A stretch of DNA of 64,000 nt, from positions 2,666,001-2,730,000 of the forward strand of contig NZ_MVDG02000001.1 of NCBI RefSeq assembly GCF_002008315.2, written 5' to 3'. The notes beneath the pieces are model-generated. The model ran no database searches. It saw nothing but the letters and a program-made list of their open reading frames with translations, and was not told where the DNA came from. A program made the translations under genes and the position numbers. Shown here piece after piece: positions 19,416 to 28,270 of the stretch; the stretch's first letter is position 1; each line of letters begins with the position of its first letter. Source of the stretch: Arthrobacter sp. KBS0703 (GTDB taxonomy: Bacteria > Actinomycetota > Actinomycetes > Actinomycetales > Micrococcaceae).

Positions 19416-20287
19416 TGCCCCATCCTCCTGACGAATTGGCGCTTGGTGAGGACCCATCCCAGCCAGGCGAGGCCGAGCAGGAAGAGGACGTGGATGATGG
19501 TCAGCACCGGGGATTCCTCGTAGCCGTAGGTCATGACACGGCCCAATTCGGTGCCATGCCAGATGGGCGAGATCCAGCCGATCCAGCGGACCAGCACGGG
19601 CAGCGTATCCAGCGGGAAGAAGGTGCCGGAGAACAGGAACAGCGGCATCACGATGAACCTCATGACCATGGCGAACTGGCCTTTGTCCTCCTTGATGGAG
19701 GCGGCGTAGGCCATCAGTGGCAGCCCGAACGAGAGCCCGGCGAGGGTCGCCACCACCACGGAACCCCAGCCCCAGCCGCTCGGCGACGCTCCGAACAGCG
19801 CCACGATGGCGAAGTAGATGACGGACTGCAGGAGGAAGCGGAAGGTCACGGCGATGACCTGCCCGCCCGCTATCTGCTCCGGGGTCAGCGGGGACGCATG
19901 GGGGCCGTAGTAGACCCTCCGCCATTTGAAGCCGTCCATCACCGGGAACGTGAACTCGGTGGCCGCCGTCATGACGGCGGCGGAGATGAGCAGGGCGGGG
20001 GCGATGAAGGCGATGTAACTCACGCCGCCGAAGATTGCGGTGGTGTTGGTGTCCACCAGGGTGGCCAGGCCGACGCCCATGGCAAACAGGTAGGCCGCCG
20101 GCTGCCCCACGCTGTACAGGAAGATGGACCAGCCGTACCCCTTCATGACGCGCAGCACCTGCTCGGCATAGTAGAACGCGCCCCACCGGCGCGCCTTGGC
20201 CGCGGAAACCTCCGGCGAGTGGGCACGCAAAGGAGGTGCCGCCGTCGGACGTGCCGTCACGTCCTCGGCAAAAGACGGCTCAGTCAA
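19412..20287 (-). CDS. ABC-2 type transporter permease (DrrB-like), first
   Basis: A 291-residue exporter permease with six helices. I chose the TTG at 20287 because it overlaps the ATPase stop and has AGGAG 5 nt upstream; a GTG about 10 codons later is an alternative. Typical segments are WSIFLYSVGQPAAYLFAMGV and FLFSGTFFPLDTLPVLVRW. The two permeases are paralogs of each other, so the exporter is a heterodimer. Confidence 0.87.
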   Translation of the reverse strand: MTEPSFAEDVTARPTAAPPLRAHSPEVSAAKARRWGAFYYAEQVLRVMKGYGWSIFLYSVGQPAAYLFAMGVGLATLVDTNTTAIFGGVSYIAFIAPALLISAAVMTAATEFTFPVMDGFKWRRVYYGPHASPLTPEQIAGGQVIAVTFRFLLQSVIYFAIVALFGASPSGWGWGSVVVATLAGLSFGLPLMAYAASIKEDKGQFAMVMRFIVMPLFLFSGTFFPLDTLPVLVRWIGWISPIWHGTELGRVMTYGYEESPVLTIIHVLFLLGLAWLGWVLTKRQFVRRMGQ

Positions 20288-21275
20288 CGAGGCTCCTGCC
20301 GGTAAGCCGGAGGAAGACGTCCTCCAGCGACGATCTGCGCACCAGCGAGGTGAGCGGGCGCAGGCCGCGGCCCGAGACTTCCTCCAGGGCCGCCTCGCCG
20401 TCGTGGGTGTAGATGAGGACACGGTCGGGAAGTGTCTCCAGCCGTTCGCCGATGCCCTCGAGTTCCGCGCCGATGCTGGCGTTCCGCTCGGAGCCGAACC
20501 TCAGCTCGAGCACCTCGCGGGTGGAGTACTCCCGGATCAGGCTTGCCGGCGACCCTTCCGCCATGATCCTGCCCTTGTCCACCACGATGAGGCGGTCGCA
20601 GAGCTGCTCGGCCTCGTCCATGTAGTGCGTGGTGAGGATCAGCGTGACGCCCTGTTCCTTGAGCCTGAACAGGCGGTCCCAGAGGATGTGCCGCGCCTGC
20701 GGGTCAAGTCCCGTGGTGGGTTCGTCAAGAAGGAGGATGCGGGGCTCGTTGATGAGCGAGCGCGCGATGGTCAGGCGGCGCTTCATGCCGCCTGACAGCG
20801 CGTCCACCTTGGATTTGGCTTTGTCCGTGAGCTGCGCGAATTCCAGGAGCTCGTCCGCCTTGGGCCTGAGGTAGCTCATCGGCAGGCCGAAATAGCGCCC
20901 GTAGACCAGGAGGTTGTCCCGGACCTTGAGCTCCTCGTCAAGGTTGTCCTGCTGGGGCACCACCCCCAGGTGCGCACGGACCTCCGGCCCGTGCTGCTCC
21001 GGATCCAGGCCCATGATGGTCAGGCTGCCCGACGTCCGCTGCGACACCCCGCCGATCATCTTCATGGTGGTGGACTTGCCGGCACCGTTGGGGCCGAGCA
21101 GCCCGAACGACTCCCCCGCGGGAACGCTGAAGGAAATACCGTCGACGGCGGTGACGTCGCCGTAGGCCTTGGTCAGGTTTTCCGCGGTGATCACGTAGTG
21201 GGGCGGTGCGGTTCCGGCTTCTTTGGCGGACACAGGCTCTTTGGACGTTTCTTGAGCGGAATGGAGTTCGGGCAC
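20280..21275 (-). CDS. ABC exporter ATP-binding protein (DrrA/NodI-like)
   Basis: A 331-residue ATPase. Walker A is GPNGAGKST (about residues 60-68), the signature is ALSGGMKRR, and Walker B is ILLLDEPTTGLDPQ, with the switch histidine in LTTHYMDEAEQL. The C-terminal 90 residues are the DrrA-type tail. It begins a tightly overlapping three-gene exporter operon. Self-resistance or lipid export are typical jobs; the cargo is not known. Confidence 0.93.
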   Translation of the reverse strand: MPELHSAQETSKEPVSAKEAGTAPPHYVITAENLTKAYGDVTAVDGISFSVPAGESFGLLGPNGAGKSTTMKMIGGVSQRTSGSLTIMGLDPEQHGPEVRAHLGVVPQQDNLDEELKVRDNLLVYGRYFGLPMSYLRPKADELLEFAQLTDKAKSKVDALSGGMKRRLTIARSLINEPRILLLDEPTTGLDPQARHILWDRLFRLKEQGVTLILTTHYMDEAEQLCDRLIVVDKGRIMAEGSPASLIREYSTREVLELRFGSERNASIGAELEGIGERLETLPDRVLIYTHDGEAALEEVSGRGLRPLTSLVRRSSLEDVFLRLTGRSLVD

Positions 21276-21372
21276 CCCCCTAAGCTAGTACGCCCGGGGG
21301 GTCAAAGGAATAGCCCGGTCTCGAAAGATCCATTCGTTGTGCGTGGCGCCGGCAGGCGTCCCGGAACCGACA

Positions 21373-21693
21373 TTATTTTTGGTCGCCGCGCAGCACCTTG
21401 AGCCGCTCACGGTACTCAGATTCGTTGATCTCGCCGCGTGCGTAGCGCTCCCGGAGGAGGCTTTCCCCGCCCCGGGCGGTGGCCCATTCGTGGTTCCGCC
21501 GCCAGGTACGCCGGGCGAAAAAGATGAACAGTCCGATCACCAGGATCCAGAACAGCGGAAAAAGCAGGAACCAGGGCGAGAATCCGCCGCCGCCCCAAGG
21601 TCCATGGGCGGCAAGGTCGGCAGGAAGCTGGGAGGCCGCTGCCGTAACGGTGGTGGCAAGGTCGGTAAACATGTCAATCATCCAAACTCTCAA
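21373..21693 (-). CDS. SHOCT-domain membrane protein
   Basis: 106 residues: an N-terminal Ala-rich segment, one membrane helix (about residues 40-61, FSPWFLLFPLFWILVIGLF) and a C-terminal SHOCT motif (LLRERYARGEINESEYRERLKVL). SHOCT domains are short oligomerisation or targeting modules. A start six codons in (MIDMFTDL) is also plausible. The gene stands alone between the exporter and the two-component system. Confidence 0.82.
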   Translation of the reverse strand: MRVWMIDMFTDLATTVTAAASQLPADLAAHGPWGGGGFSPWFLLFPLFWILVIGLFIFFARRTWRRNHEWATARGGESLLRERYARGEINESEYRERLKVLRGDQK

Positions 21694-21810
21694 TACCGGG
21701 CCGTATTTCGGCTCTGCATCGAGTCTGGTCGTGAAGCGCCCGCCTGGCGTCCGCCGTCGGGAGTCACCTTAGGCGGCCGGCATACTCCGCCGGGAGGCCC
21801 CCGGCCGCGC

Positions 21811-21898
21811 CGCCCGGGGGGTCACGCCGCCCGGGGTCACGCCGCCCGGGGTCACGCCGTCAGAGGGTCACGCCGTCAGAGGGTCACGCCGTCAGCCG
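21811..21898. repeat. Tandem repeat overlapping the 3' end of the response-regulator gene
   Basis: Two units GTCACGCCGCCCGGG (21821-21835, 21836-21850) are followed by two 16-bp units GTCACGCCGTCAGAGG (21851-21866, 21867-21882) and a diverged copy from 21883. The stop codon and last codons of the regulator (GVTL) fall inside the array. Confidence 0.9.
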
Positions 21899-22556
21899 CC
21901 CAGCCAGGACGCACCAGCCCCGATTCGTAGGCGAGCACCACCAGCTGCGCCCGGTCCCGGACCAGCAGCTTGGTCATGATCCGGGAGACGTGGGTCTTGG
22001 CCGTGAGCGGCGTGATGAACAGCCGCTCGGCGATCTCGGCGTTGTTCAGCCCCTCGCCCACGAGCCGCAGGACCTCGCGTTCGCGCTCCGTGATCTGGTC
22101 CAGAGAGGCCGGCGGTGCCGCCGCCCGCGACTGGACCGCGAGCTGGGCCATAATGCGGCGGGTGACCGATGGCGACAGCAGCGCGTCGCCGTCGTGGACC
22201 ACGCGCACCGCACGGAGCAACTCCTCCGGCTCGGTGTCCTTGACCAGGAATCCCGCGGCGCCGGCCCGGACGGCCTCGGCGATGTATTCGTCCAGTTCAA
22301 AGGTGGTCAGGATGATGATGCGCGTGCCCGTGAGGTCCTTGCCGGCCATGATCTGCCGGGTGGCCTCGAGCCCGTCGCCGTCCGGCATGCGGATATCCAT
22401 GAGCACCACATCGGGATGTTCGCGGGCCGCCAGCCGCACGGCATCACGGCCGGTGCCGCACTCGGCCACCACCGTCATGTCCGGTTCCGCGCTCAACAGG
22501 GCGCGGAATCCGGCGCGGATAAGGGTCTGATCGTCCGCCAGCAGGATGCGGATCAT
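21876..22556 (-). CDS. NarL/LuxR-family response regulator
   Basis: A 226-residue regulator. The receiver domain has acidic residues D8/D9, the phospho-acceptor D54 (VVLMDIRMPDGDG), the conserved Thr in ILTTFELDEYI and the Lys in FLVKDTEPEE. The C-terminal LuxR helix-turn-helix spans about residues 157-203 (ITEREREVLRLVGEGLNNAE). Its start overlaps the kinase gene by 4 bp, so it is the kinase's cognate partner. The final residues GVTL and the stop are encoded by a tandem repeat, so C-terminal length may vary between strains. Confidence 0.95.
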   Translation of the reverse strand: MIRILLADDQTLIRAGFRALLSAEPDMTVVAECGTGRDAVRLAAREHPDVVLMDIRMPDGDGLEATRQIMAGKDLTGTRIIILTTFELDEYIAEAVRAGAAGFLVKDTEPEELLRAVRVVHDGDALLSPSVTRRIMAQLAVQSRAAAPPASLDQITEREREVLRLVGEGLNNAEIAERLFITPLTAKTHVSRIMTKLLVRDRAQLVVLAYESGLVRPGWAADGVTL

Positions 22557-23738
22557 GGCCGGTCGTCCGGGTTCCGGGAACCGGGGGTTGTCTCATCACG
22601 CAGAGGGATCACGGCCCGGACCCGCCAGCCCGGATCCAGTGAAGCCAGCTCCAGCGTGCCGCCCAGGGCGGCCGTCCGCTCGCGCATCCCGGTCACGCCG
22701 TTGCCGTCCGGCACGCCGGCCGCGCCGGCGCCGTCGTCGTCAATGGTCACGGTGAGCAGTCCGGCGGTCTGCGCTGTGCCGGCGGCCTGAACGGAAAGGA
22801 CGACGGCGGCCTGCCGGGCGCCTGTCTCTTATACGCATCTAGATGTGTATAAGAGACAGCTCCTGGACTATCCGGTAGGCGGCCTCCTGGACCGCGTCCG
22901 GAATCTGGGGGGCTGCGTCCGGATCCGGCTGGCTCACCCTCACCTCCAGCCCTGCCCGCCGGGCGTTGTCCGCGAGCGCCGGGATCTGCGACAGCCGCGG
23001 CGGAGGCGCCGGGCTAAGCGGGGCGTCGTCCCGCAGGACGCCGAGGAGCTGGCGGATCTCGGCGAGCGAGTCCTTGCTCGCAGCCTTGATCGCTTCCAGT
23101 GCCGGGCGGAACTGCTCGGGATCCTTCTCGCCCAGATGGAGCGCCACCGAGGCGCGGACGTTGATCAGGGATAGCGAATGCGCCACGACGTCATGGATGT
23201 CGCGGGCGAGGGTGAGGCGGTACTCGTCGCGGGCCGCCTGCTCCCGGGCCTCCCGCTGCCGGCGCCGTTCGGCCACGCGTTCACTACGGAGCCTGGCCCC
23301 CTCCCCCAGGAGCACCAGGATGGCCAGCCACGCAGTGCCGGCGAAGGCCCGGAGCAAGGCTGCCTCATCGCCGCGCGACAGTGACACGGCCACCAGCGCC
23401 GTGCCGCACGCTCCAGCCACGGCCCAGGTTTGCCAGCGCTTGCCCGCAGCAGCGGAGAACACGATGGCCAGCGCCAGCGACAGAACCACCGGACCCCAGG
23501 CGTAACCGAGCGCCAAATACGCCCCCGCAGCGGCTGCCGCGACGGGAAGCATGACCAGCGGGGCGCGCCGGCGCTGCGATAAAGCGGCCGGACCCGCCAG
23601 CAGCAGGGCGACGGCGAGGGCATCCAGCGGCCGGTGGTCAGGCTGCCTCGCGGAGGCGAAAACCGTGCCGACCACCTGGATCAGCGCCACCACGGCCACG
23701 ATGACGGCGGTGGGCGGTCCACGGAAACGGCGCTGCAT
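22553..23738 (-). CDS. Two-component sensor histidine kinase, interrupted by adaptor sequence
   Basis: Two pieces of one NarX/DesK-type kinase. The N-terminal piece (22861-23738) has about five membrane helices, then the phospho-acceptor helix DIHDVVAHSLSLI and the HisKA_3 region, ending at EAAYRIVQE. The C-terminal piece (22553-22821) resumes in the ATPase domain with ARQAAVVLSV, then IDDDGAGAA and GNGVTGMRERTAALGG. Between them lies adaptor sequence, and about 8-10 codons (normally ALTNxxRHA, the N-box) are missing. The real gene is almost certainly intact. It probably senses an envelope or membrane signal for the adjacent regulator. Confidence 0.88.
22822..22859. other. Nextera mate-pair junction adaptor left in the assembly
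   Basis: CTGTCTCTTATACGCATCT (22822-22840, one base off the standard mosaic end) is followed directly by its partner AGATGTGTATAAGAGACAG (22841-22859). Two mosaic ends back to back is the library circularisation junction, not a natural element. Confidence 0.95.
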
Positions 23739-23784
23739 AGTCCGAGCCTAGCGGCGGAGGTGCTGATCGTCGTCTGCTTAACGG

Positions 23785-23822
23785 CGTAGGGCGCCTACTC
23801 CCGGAGGAGTAGGCGCCCTACG
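23785..23822 (-). terminator. Terminator of the glyA-folD unit
   Basis: A perfect 17-bp stem: CGTAGGGCGCCTACTCC (23785-23801) and its complement at 23806-23822, with loop CGGA. It starts about 25 bp after the folD stop on the minus strand and could also act toward the kinase gene side. Confidence 0.75.
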
Positions 23823-23847
23823 GTGCTGCTGGTTGAGCTCGGGGCGA

Positions 23848-24741
23848 CTAAGCGAGTCCCGCTTTTCGTTCCGCGGCTTCGACCACGTTGGTCATGAGCA
23901 GAGCCACGGTCATGGGACCGACCCCGCCGGGGTTCGGCGAAATCCAGCCTGCCACCTCGGCGGCGGCGGGATCGATGTCGCCATGGACCTTGCTCTTGCC
24001 CGTCTCGGGGTCGGTTTCACGGGTGACGCCGACGTCCAGCACGGCCGCGCCAGGCTTGATGTCCGCAGCCTTGACGATGTGCTTTGCACCTGCCGCGCCC
24101 ACAATGACGTCCGCCTGCCGGAGCAGCTCCGAGAGGTTCTTGGTGCCGGTGTGCGTCAGCGTCACGGTGGCGTTCACGGCGCGCCGGGTGAGCAGCAGCC
24201 CGATCGAGCGGCCGATCGTGACGCCGCGGCCGACCACCACGACGTGCTTGCCCGAGAGGCTGTAGCCGTTCCGCTCCAGGAGCTCGATGACGCCGCGGGG
24301 CGTGCACGGCAGCGGCGAGGTGATCTCGCCGTTGACGTTGAGCACCAGCCGGCCAAGGTTGGTCGGGTGCAGCCCGTCGGCATCCTTGGCGGGGTCGATC
24401 CGCTCGAGGATGGCGTCGGTGTCCAGGTGTTTGGGCAGCGGCAGCTGCACGATGTAACCATGGCAGGCGGGGTCCGCATTGAGTTCGTCAATGAGAGCCT
24501 CAACCTGGGCCTGGGTGGCGTCCGCCGGAAGCTCACGCTGGATCGAGTTCATCCCGATCTCCACAGACTGCTTGTGCTTCATGGACACGTACAGCTGCGA
24601 GGCAGGGTCCGCGCCCACGAGCACAGTGGCGATGCCCGGGGTGACGCCATGGGCCTTCAACGCCGCGACACGCTCAGCCAGCTCGGATTTGATGGCGGCA
24701 GCGGCTGCCTTGCCGTCAAGGATCTTCGCGGTCTGCGCCAT
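23848..24741 (-). CDS. folD: Bifunctional methylenetetrahydrofolate dehydrogenase/cyclohydrolase
   Basis: A 297-residue FolD, interconverting methylene-, methenyl- and formyl-tetrahydrofolate with NADP. The catalytic lysine is K55 in [19 protein letters not shown] and the cofactor loop [14 protein letters not shown] are present, as is the C-terminal [15 protein letters not shown] prefer the ATG at 24741; a GTG at 24756 overlapping the glyA stop would add five residues. It follows glyA directly, forming a one-carbon operon. Confidence 0.95.
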   Translation of the reverse strand: MAQTAKILDGKAAAAAIKSELAERVAALKAHGVTPGIATVLVGADPASQLYVSMKHKQSVEIGMNSIQRELPADATQAQVEALIDELNADPACHGYIVQLPLPKHLDTDAILERIDPAKDADGLHPTNLGRLVLNVNGEITSPLPCTPRGVIELLERNGYSLSGKHVVVVGRGVTIGRSIGLLLTRRAVNATVTLTHTGTKNLSELLRQADVIVGAAGAKHIVKAADIKPGAAVLDVGVTRETDPETGKSKVHGDIDPAAAEVAGWISPNPGGVGPMTVALLMTNVVEAAERKAGLA

Positions 24742-24749
24742 GGACGGGG

Positions 24750-26057
24750 TCACCACTGCTCGTGCTGCGGGTACAGCGGGAAGTCGGCGGCGAGCTTGTC
24801 CACGCGGGCCTGCAGGGCCTCGACGTCGGTGCCCGAGCCGGCCTTCAGCGCGGTGGCGATGATCTCCGCGACCTCGGTGAATTCCTGCGCGCCGAAGCCG
24901 CGGGTAGCCAGTGCCGGGGTGCCGATGCGCAGGCCCGAGGTGACCATCGGCGGGCGGGGGTCGAATGGGACGGCGTTGCGGTTGACCGTGATGCCCACGG
25001 AGTGCAGGAGGTCTTCGGCCTGCTGGCCGTCCAGCTGCGAGTTGCGCAGATCAACCAGGACCAGGTGCACGTCGGTGCCGCCGGTGAGGACGGAAACGCC
25101 GGCCTCGGCCACATCGGACTGGTTGAGGCGGTCGGCGATGATCTTGGCGCCTTCGAGGACGCGCTCCTGGCGCTCCTTGAACTCCGCGGTGCCGGCGATC
25201 TTGAAGGCCACGGCCTTCGCCGCGATGACGTGCATGAGCGGGCCGCCCTGCTGCCCCGGGAAGACGTTGGAGTTGAGCTTCTTGGCCCATTCCTGCTTGG
25301 CCAGGATCACGCCGGAGCGCGGGCCGGCGAGGGTCTTGTGCACGGTGGAGGTGACGACGTCGGAGTGCGGCACCGGGCTCGGGTGCAGGCCCGCGGCAAC
25401 GAGGCCGGCGAAGTGCGCCATGTCGGTCCAGAGGAGGGCGCCCACTTCATCGGCGATGGAGCGGAAGGCGGCGAAGTCGAGGTGGCGCGGGTAGGCGGAC
25501 CAGCCGGCAATGATCACCTGCGGCCTTTCGGCGATGGCCTGTTCGCGCAGCTTGTCCATGTCGATGCGGAAGTTGTCCTGCTCCACCTGGTACGCAGCCA
25601 CGTTGTAGAGCTTGCCGGAGAAGTTGAGCTTCATGCCGTGGGTGAGGTGGCCGCCGTGCGCGAGGGACAGGCCCAGGATCTTGTCACCGGGGGTGATCAT
25701 GGCGGAGAGTGCCGCGGCGTTGGCCTGCGCGCCGGAGTGGGGCTGGACGTTGGCGTACTCCGCGCCGAACAGTTCCTTGACGCGGTCGATTGCGAGTTGC
25801 TCGGCGATGTCGACGTACTCGCAGCCGCCGTAGTAGCGGCGGCCCGGGTAACCCTCGGCGTACTTGTTGGTCAGGACGGAGCCCTGGGCTTCCATCACGG
25901 CGCGCGGCGCGAAGTTTTCGGAGGCGATCATTTCCAGGGTGCCGCGCTGGCGGCCAAGCTCCTGGTCCAGGACTGCGGCGATCTCGGGATCGAGCTCAGC
26001 CAGCGGCTGGTTGCTGACGGTGGAGGAAGTGCTGACGGAAGTCGGTGAAGTAGTCAC
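24750..26057 (-). CDS. glyA: Serine hydroxymethyltransferase
   Basis: A 435-residue PLP enzyme converting serine and tetrahydrofolate to glycine and methylene-tetrahydrofolate. The PLP lysine is K241 in [16 protein letters not shown]. The substrate loops [10 protein letters not shown] and [15 protein letters not shown] are present. It feeds FolD, encoded immediately downstream. It is transcribed away from purU across an intergenic region of about 300 bp. Confidence 0.97.
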   Translation of the reverse strand: MTTSPTSVSTSSTVSNQPLAELDPEIAAVLDQELGRQRGTLEMIASENFAPRAVMEAQGSVLTNKYAEGYPGRRYYGGCEYVDIAEQLAIDRVKELFGAEYANVQPHSGAQANAAALSAMITPGDKILGLSLAHGGHLTHGMKLNFSGKLYNVAAYQVEQDNFRIDMDKLREQAIAERPQVIIAGWSAYPRHLDFAAFRSIADEVGALLWTDMAHFAGLVAAGLHPSPVPHSDVVTSTVHKTLAGPRSGVILAKQEWAKKLNSNVFPGQQGGPLMHVIAAKAVAFKIAGTAEFKERQERVLEGAKIIADRLNQSDVAEAGVSVLTGGTDVHLVLVDLRNSQLDGQQAEDLLHSVGITVNRNAVPFDPRPPMVTSGLRIGTPALATRGFGAQEFTEVAEIIATALKAGSGTDVEALQARVDKLAADFPLYPQHEQW

Positions 26058-26362
26058 GAAGAAACTCCTGGCTAGGGATGGGCACTGCTAAGGTCAGGCT
26101 ACCGGCTGGGGCGCTGCTCCGCCCTTTGATGACAAGCCCAAGGGACCCGTCCCGGACACGAGTCCGCAAAGGCGCTGTAACGCACCGGGGAAACGCGCAC
26201 TTGGAGAAGCGCAGCGATCTTCCGGCATAACATGACCCTCGGCCCAGGCGTACGATCCGTGGTCTTCGTGAATGCCGCTCCCTGGTGGTTAGCCACCCAA
26301 CGCCAGTTGCGACCCCAACAGACTACCAAATGCCGGGCGTCCTCGCGGGTAGGCTGTTCTTC
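26058..26362. promoter_or_regulatory. Divergent regulatory region between glyA-folD and purU
   Basis: About 305 bp with no gene. It must carry promoters for both one-carbon units. I looked for a ZTP or glycine riboswitch on both strands and could not match the conserved core, so none is called. Confidence 0.4.
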
Positions 26363-27223
26363 GTGATTGATGACCAGCTCGCCAAAGCGTACGTAGTAAC
26401 CCTGTCCTGCCCCGACCGCCCCGGAATCGTCCACGCCGTCGCCGGCGCCCTTCTGGTGGCCGGCTGCAATATTACGGACTCGCAGCAGTACGGCAGCCAG
26501 TCCACCGGGACGTTCTTCATGCGCGTGGAAGCCACTACCCCCGCTTCCCGGGCCGAGGTCCAGGCCGCGCTGGAACCTGTTGCCGAGGCCTTCGGCATGC
26601 AGTGGAGCCTCCACCCGGTGGGCCAGAAGGTCCGCACGCTGCTCATGGCGAGCAAGTCCGCGCACTGCCTCAACGACCTCCTGTTCCTGCAGCGCTCCGG
26701 CACCCTGCCCATCGAGGTCCCGGCGATCGTCTCCAACCACCGCGACCTCGCCGGATTGGCTGAGTTCTACGGCATTCCCTTCCACTACATTCCGGTCACC
26801 GCGGACACCAAGGTGCAGGCCGAGGACCAGCTGCGGAAGATCATTGCCGAAGAAGGCATCGAGCTGACCGTGCTGGCGCGCTACATGCAGATCATCTCCG
26901 ACGACCTGTGCACCGAGCTGACAGGCAAGGCCATCAACATCCACCATTCCTTCCTGCCTTCCTTTAAAGGCGCCAAGCCCTACCACCAGGCCCACGCCCG
27001 CGGCGTGAAGCTGATCGGCGCCACCGCGCACTACGTCACCGCCGCGCTGGACGAGGGCCCCATCATCGAACAGGAAGTGATCCGCGTGGACCACGCGCGG
27101 ACTCCGGAGCAGTTTGTGCAGATGGGCAGGGATGTGGAAGGACGCACGCTCGCCCAGGCGGTGCAGTGGCACGCCGAGCACCGGGTGCTCCTGGACGGCA
27201 ACCGGACCGTGGTCTTCAACTGA
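26363..27223 (+). CDS. purU: Formyltetrahydrofolate deformylase
   Basis: About 286 residues from the GTG at 26363 (MIDDQLAKAYVVTLSCPDRPG). An ATG at 26330 would add 11 residues. An N-terminal ACT domain (about residues 10-85) is followed by a formyltransferase-like domain with the catalytic Asn-His in INIHHSFLPSFKGA and the Asp in DEGPIIEQEV. It hydrolyses 10-formyl-tetrahydrofolate to free tetrahydrofolate and formate, balancing the one-carbon pool fed by the divergent glyA-folD. Confidence 0.94.
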   Translation: MIDDQLAKAYVVTLSCPDRPGIVHAVAGALLVAGCNITDSQQYGSQSTGTFFMRVEATTPASRAEVQAALEPVAEAFGMQWSLHPVGQKVRTLLMASKSAHCLNDLLFLQRSGTLPIEVPAIVSNHRDLAGLAEFYGIPFHYIPVTADTKVQAEDQLRKIIAEEGIELTVLARYMQIISDDLCTELTGKAINIHHSFLPSFKGAKPYHQAHARGVKLIGATAHYVTAALDEGPIIEQEVIRVDHARTPEQFVQMGRDVEGRTLAQAVQWHAEHRVLLDGNRTVVFN

Positions 27224-27258
27224 GCCGTGGCCCCTGACTGAGGCGTGGTGTCTGTCCG

Positions 27259-27288
27259 GGACGCCGGAAACAGATCGTCATGGCGTCC
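27259..27288 (+). terminator. Putative purU terminator
   Basis: GGACGCC (27259-27265) pairs with GGCGTCC (27282-27288) about 35 bp after the purU stop, followed by GGCCTTTGC. It is short and without a long T-run. Confidence 0.4.
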
Positions 27289-27345
27289 GGCCTTTGCCTC
27301 CGCGGCTTCCAACCCCGGATGTTTTAACTGAGACTGGTTAATACC

Positions 27346-27705
27346 ATGACCTTGCTCACGGAAACCTCACTGGAACCGTTCATCGCCCTGCTCAAGGCGC
27401 AGGGCCTTCGCTCCGTGCTGGAGGTGTGCTGCGGCCCGGGCGACGACGGAATCAGGTTCGTCCGGGCGGGCATCCACTACACGGGCGTGGATCCATTCGA
27501 CGGGAACGTCCGCTATGCCGTTTCCCGCCGGCTGAGCGTCTCGGTGGCGGAACCCGCAAGCCTGCCGTTTGCGGACCATGTCTTCCCGGCTATCTGGGCG
27601 GTGCAGGCCTTGGCGGGGCTCACCGCCGACGAGGCGGACGGCGTCGTGCGTGAACTGGAACGCGTGGCCGCGCCAGGCGCGCCAATCGCCGTCGTCCTCC
27701 CCTAG
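27346..27705 (+). CDS. Small class I SAM-dependent methyltransferase-like protein
   Basis: 119 residues. Motif I is LEVCCGPGDDGIRFVRAG (about residues 26-43), with the acidic loop TGVDPFDG after it and PLPFADHVF-like residues at about 73-80. The domain is shorter than a usual methyltransferase (about 200 residues) and lacks a clear substrate-binding cap. It may be a minimal methyltransferase or a decayed one. The start ATG at 27346 gives MTLLTETSLEPFI. The substrate is unknown. Confidence 0.65.
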   Translation: MTLLTETSLEPFIALLKAQGLRSVLEVCCGPGDDGIRFVRAGIHYTGVDPFDGNVRYAVSRRLSVSVAEPASLPFADHVFPAIWAVQALAGLTADEADGVVRELERVAAPGAPIAVVLP

Positions 27706-27742
27706 CCCCGGCCAGCCCGACTGGGTGTCCTAGGCTTGGGGC

Positions 27743-28264
27743 ATGGCTCCCATCTATTCTTTCGCCGGCGACACCCCGGACATCCATCCCTCAGTTTTCG
27801 TGGCGCCGACGGCGTCCGTCATCGGCCGTGCCACCCTCGCCGAAGACGCCAGCGCCTTTTACGGCGTCTCAGTGCGGGCGGACACGGCTGCGATCAGCGT
27901 CGGCGCCGGCAGCAACCTGCAGGACAACGTGGTGCTGCACGCCGATCCCGGGTTCCCGTGCAGCGTCGGGGCCCGGGTCAGCGTCGGGCACAGCGCCGTC
28001 GTGCACGGCTGCACCGTTGAGGATGACTGCCTCATCGGCATGAGCGCCACCATCCTCAACGGCGCAGTGATTGGCGCCGGCTCGCTCGTGGCGGCCGGCG
28101 CCGTCGTCCTGGAAGGCACGGTCGTTCCGCCGCGGTCCCTGGTGGCCGGCGTCCCCGCCAAGGTCCGCCGGGAACTCACGGATGAGGAGTTCGACGGCGT
28201 GAAGCACAACGCGGCCCATTACCGCGAGCTCGCGCAGGCCCACCGCGAGGTCCACTCCGGCTGA
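27743..28264 (+). CDS. Gamma-carbonic anhydrase family protein (YrdA/PaaY-like)
   Basis: A 173-residue left-handed beta-helix protein with hexapeptide repeats from about residue 20 to 140. The three zinc-binding histidines are visible in NVVLHADPG and VGHSAVVHGC. The C-terminal helix carries ELTDEEFDGVKHNAAHY. Members are carbonic anhydrases or thioesterase-like proteins; the activity cannot be told from sequence alone. It starts 37 bp after the small methyltransferase gene. Confidence 0.9.
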   Translation: MAPIYSFAGDTPDIHPSVFVAPTASVIGRATLAEDASAFYGVSVRADTAAISVGAGSNLQDNVVLHADPGFPCSVGARVSVGHSAVVHGCTVEDDCLIGMSATILNGAVIGAGSLVAAGAVVLEGTVVPPRSLVAGVPAKVRRELTDEEFDGVKHNAAHYRELAQAHREVHSG

Positions 28265-28270
28265 TGTCGG

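Noticed and set aside
18582-20186. A single 534-residue protein covering both exporter permeases
   Set aside because: The first half is an out-of-frame reading of the first permease. The true second permease starts at the GTG at 19415, with AGGAGG upstream.
21811-21898. CRISPR or origin iterons
   Set aside because: The units are directly abutting, 15-16 bp, with no spacers, and overlap a coding end; no dnaA or rep gene is near.
22822-22859. Tn5-like transposon or MITE insertion
   Set aside because: Two mosaic ends joined head to head with no cargo, repeated at other sites, match the sequencing-library junction adaptor.
26058-26362. ZTP or glycine riboswitch between glyA and purU
   Set aside because: CGCCTGGGC-like and ACCGGGG-like pieces are present, but in the wrong order or strand for the known cores. 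A covariance search would be needed to reopen this.
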